From positions 1 through 8,373 of the forward strand of contig CAYNLK010000098.1 in the NCBI GenBank assembly GCA_964398055.1: a stretch of 8,373 nucleotides of DNA, written 5' to 3'. A model generated the notes under the pieces. It did not search any database, had not been told where the DNA came from, and saw nothing but the letters and a program-made list of their open reading frames with translations. Shown here piece by piece: positions 8,056 through 8,373 of the stretch (position 1 is the first letter of the stretch; each line of letters begins with the position of its first letter). The position numbers and the translations under genes were made by a program. This DNA is from CAYNLK01 sp964398055. GTDB lineage: Bacteria; Chloroflexota; Anaerolineae; 4572-78; J111.

Positions 8056-8110
8056 ACTTGAGTTTAGAGTTCGATTAAATTGAGAGCTGAACTTTACTTG
8101 AGTTTAGAGT
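8056..8110 (+). repeat. Pair of 15-bp direct repeats, 40 bp apart
   Basis: ACTTGAGTTTAGAGT occurs at 8056-8070 and again, identically, at 8096-8110. The first copy begins 3 nt after the tetR stop codon and the second ends at the MITE-like element's target duplication. The role is unknown; it could be the trace of an older duplication or insertion. Confidence 0.7.
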
Positions 8111-8264
8111 CAATACCTTTCAAATAAGGACGCGGTTGAAACCGCATCTGGAGGGCTACGCCGTGATGTCCGCCTACGCGGACAAAAAGACCCGTCCACG
8201 CAGGTGGACGACCGGCTTTAGTCCTGGAGGAGCGATTTCAATCGCTTATTTGAAACAATACCTT
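8111..8264. mobile_element. MITE-like multi-hairpin element with target duplication
   Basis: The element spans 8118-8255 (138 bp). Its terminal inverted repeats are perfect: TTTCAAATAAG at 8118-8128 and CTTATTTGAAA at 8245-8255. It is flanked by the direct repeat CAATACC at 8111-8117 and 8256-8262; counting the next TT it is 9 bp, 8111-8119 and 8256-8264. Inside are four hairpins: 8132-8145 (6-bp arms), 8168-8183 (6-bp stem, 4-nt loop), 8193-8210 (7-bp stem, 4-nt loop) and 8231-8246 (7-bp arms). It encodes no plausible protein, so a non-autonomous element moved by a transposase in trans is the best explanation. Positions 8265-8373 beyond it hold nothing I can identify. Confidence 0.8.
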
Positions 8265-8373
8265 CGCCACTCAGGACGCATTAATAGAGCCGATTTGAGC
8301 GATATGAGCGAAGATTTGGTGTAACCGTTCAGGGATAATGCCCCGAAAAATCTAAACAACGTCTAACGTTTCT

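Noticed and set aside
8111..8264. CRISPR array or structured RNA gene
   Set aside because: The repeats are inverted rather than regularly spaced direct repeats, and the flanking duplication points to a mobile element instead.
8136..8324. 62-codon open frame downstream of tetR
   Set aside because: It starts with TTG inside a hairpin of the MITE-like element, runs through the element end and has no ribosome site or recognisable features.

Overview
The window holds a bacterial gene cluster for cobalamin (corrinoid)-dependent methyl transfer. Six genes run on the minus strand and a divergent TetR-type regulator runs on the plus strand. The organism looks like a fairly GC-rich bacterium, tentatively Chloroflexota (Anaerolineae-like). 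That guess rests on gene content and on the style of the intergenic repeats; no marker gene proves it. Genes have clear Shine-Dalgarno sites, and GTG and TTG start codons both occur.

Layout in the direction of transcription (minus strand, from 7202 down to 180): a [2Fe-2S]/ASKHA corrinoid-reactivating protein (RamA/RACE type); a 177-nt gap holding a nested inverted repeat; a small protein resembling the MetH reactivation domain; a 51-nt gap dominated by a perfect 15-bp stem-loop; corrinoid protein CP2; MtmB-family methyltransferase MtmB-L2 (4-nt overlap with CP2); a 117-nt gap filled by TTGG/CCAA-rich repeats; methyltransferase MtmB-L1; and corrinoid protein CP1. The methyltransferase/corrinoid-protein pairs are in mirror order (CP2-MtmB-L2, MtmB-L1-CP1). 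The 128-nt divergent intergenic region carries back-to-back promoters and two dyads that are good operator candidates for the TetR protein. Downstream of tetR lies a 138-bp MITE-like element with 11-bp perfect terminal inverted repeats and a 7- to 9-bp target duplication.

The main point of interest is that both methyltransferases align along their whole length with monomethylamine methyltransferase MtmB, a family known for carrying pyrrolysine (UAG) in the active site. Both are fully open without an in-frame UAG. They have Asn (L1) and Gly (L2) where I place pyrrolysine from memory of the archaeal sequence. UAG is used as an ordinary stop for two genes here. By analogy with the non-pyrrolysine MttB relatives such as MtgB (glycine betaine), these are probably methyltransferases for substrates other than monomethylamine.

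Proposed working model (inference): each MtmB-like protein moves a methyl group from an unknown substrate to the Co(I) corrinoid of its partner protein. The ASKHA/ferredoxin protein, perhaps with the MetH-activation-like protein, rescues corrinoid oxidised to Co(II). The TetR protein controls the cluster in response to an unknown ligand. The enzyme that would move the methyl group on to tetrahydrofolate or another acceptor is not in the window.
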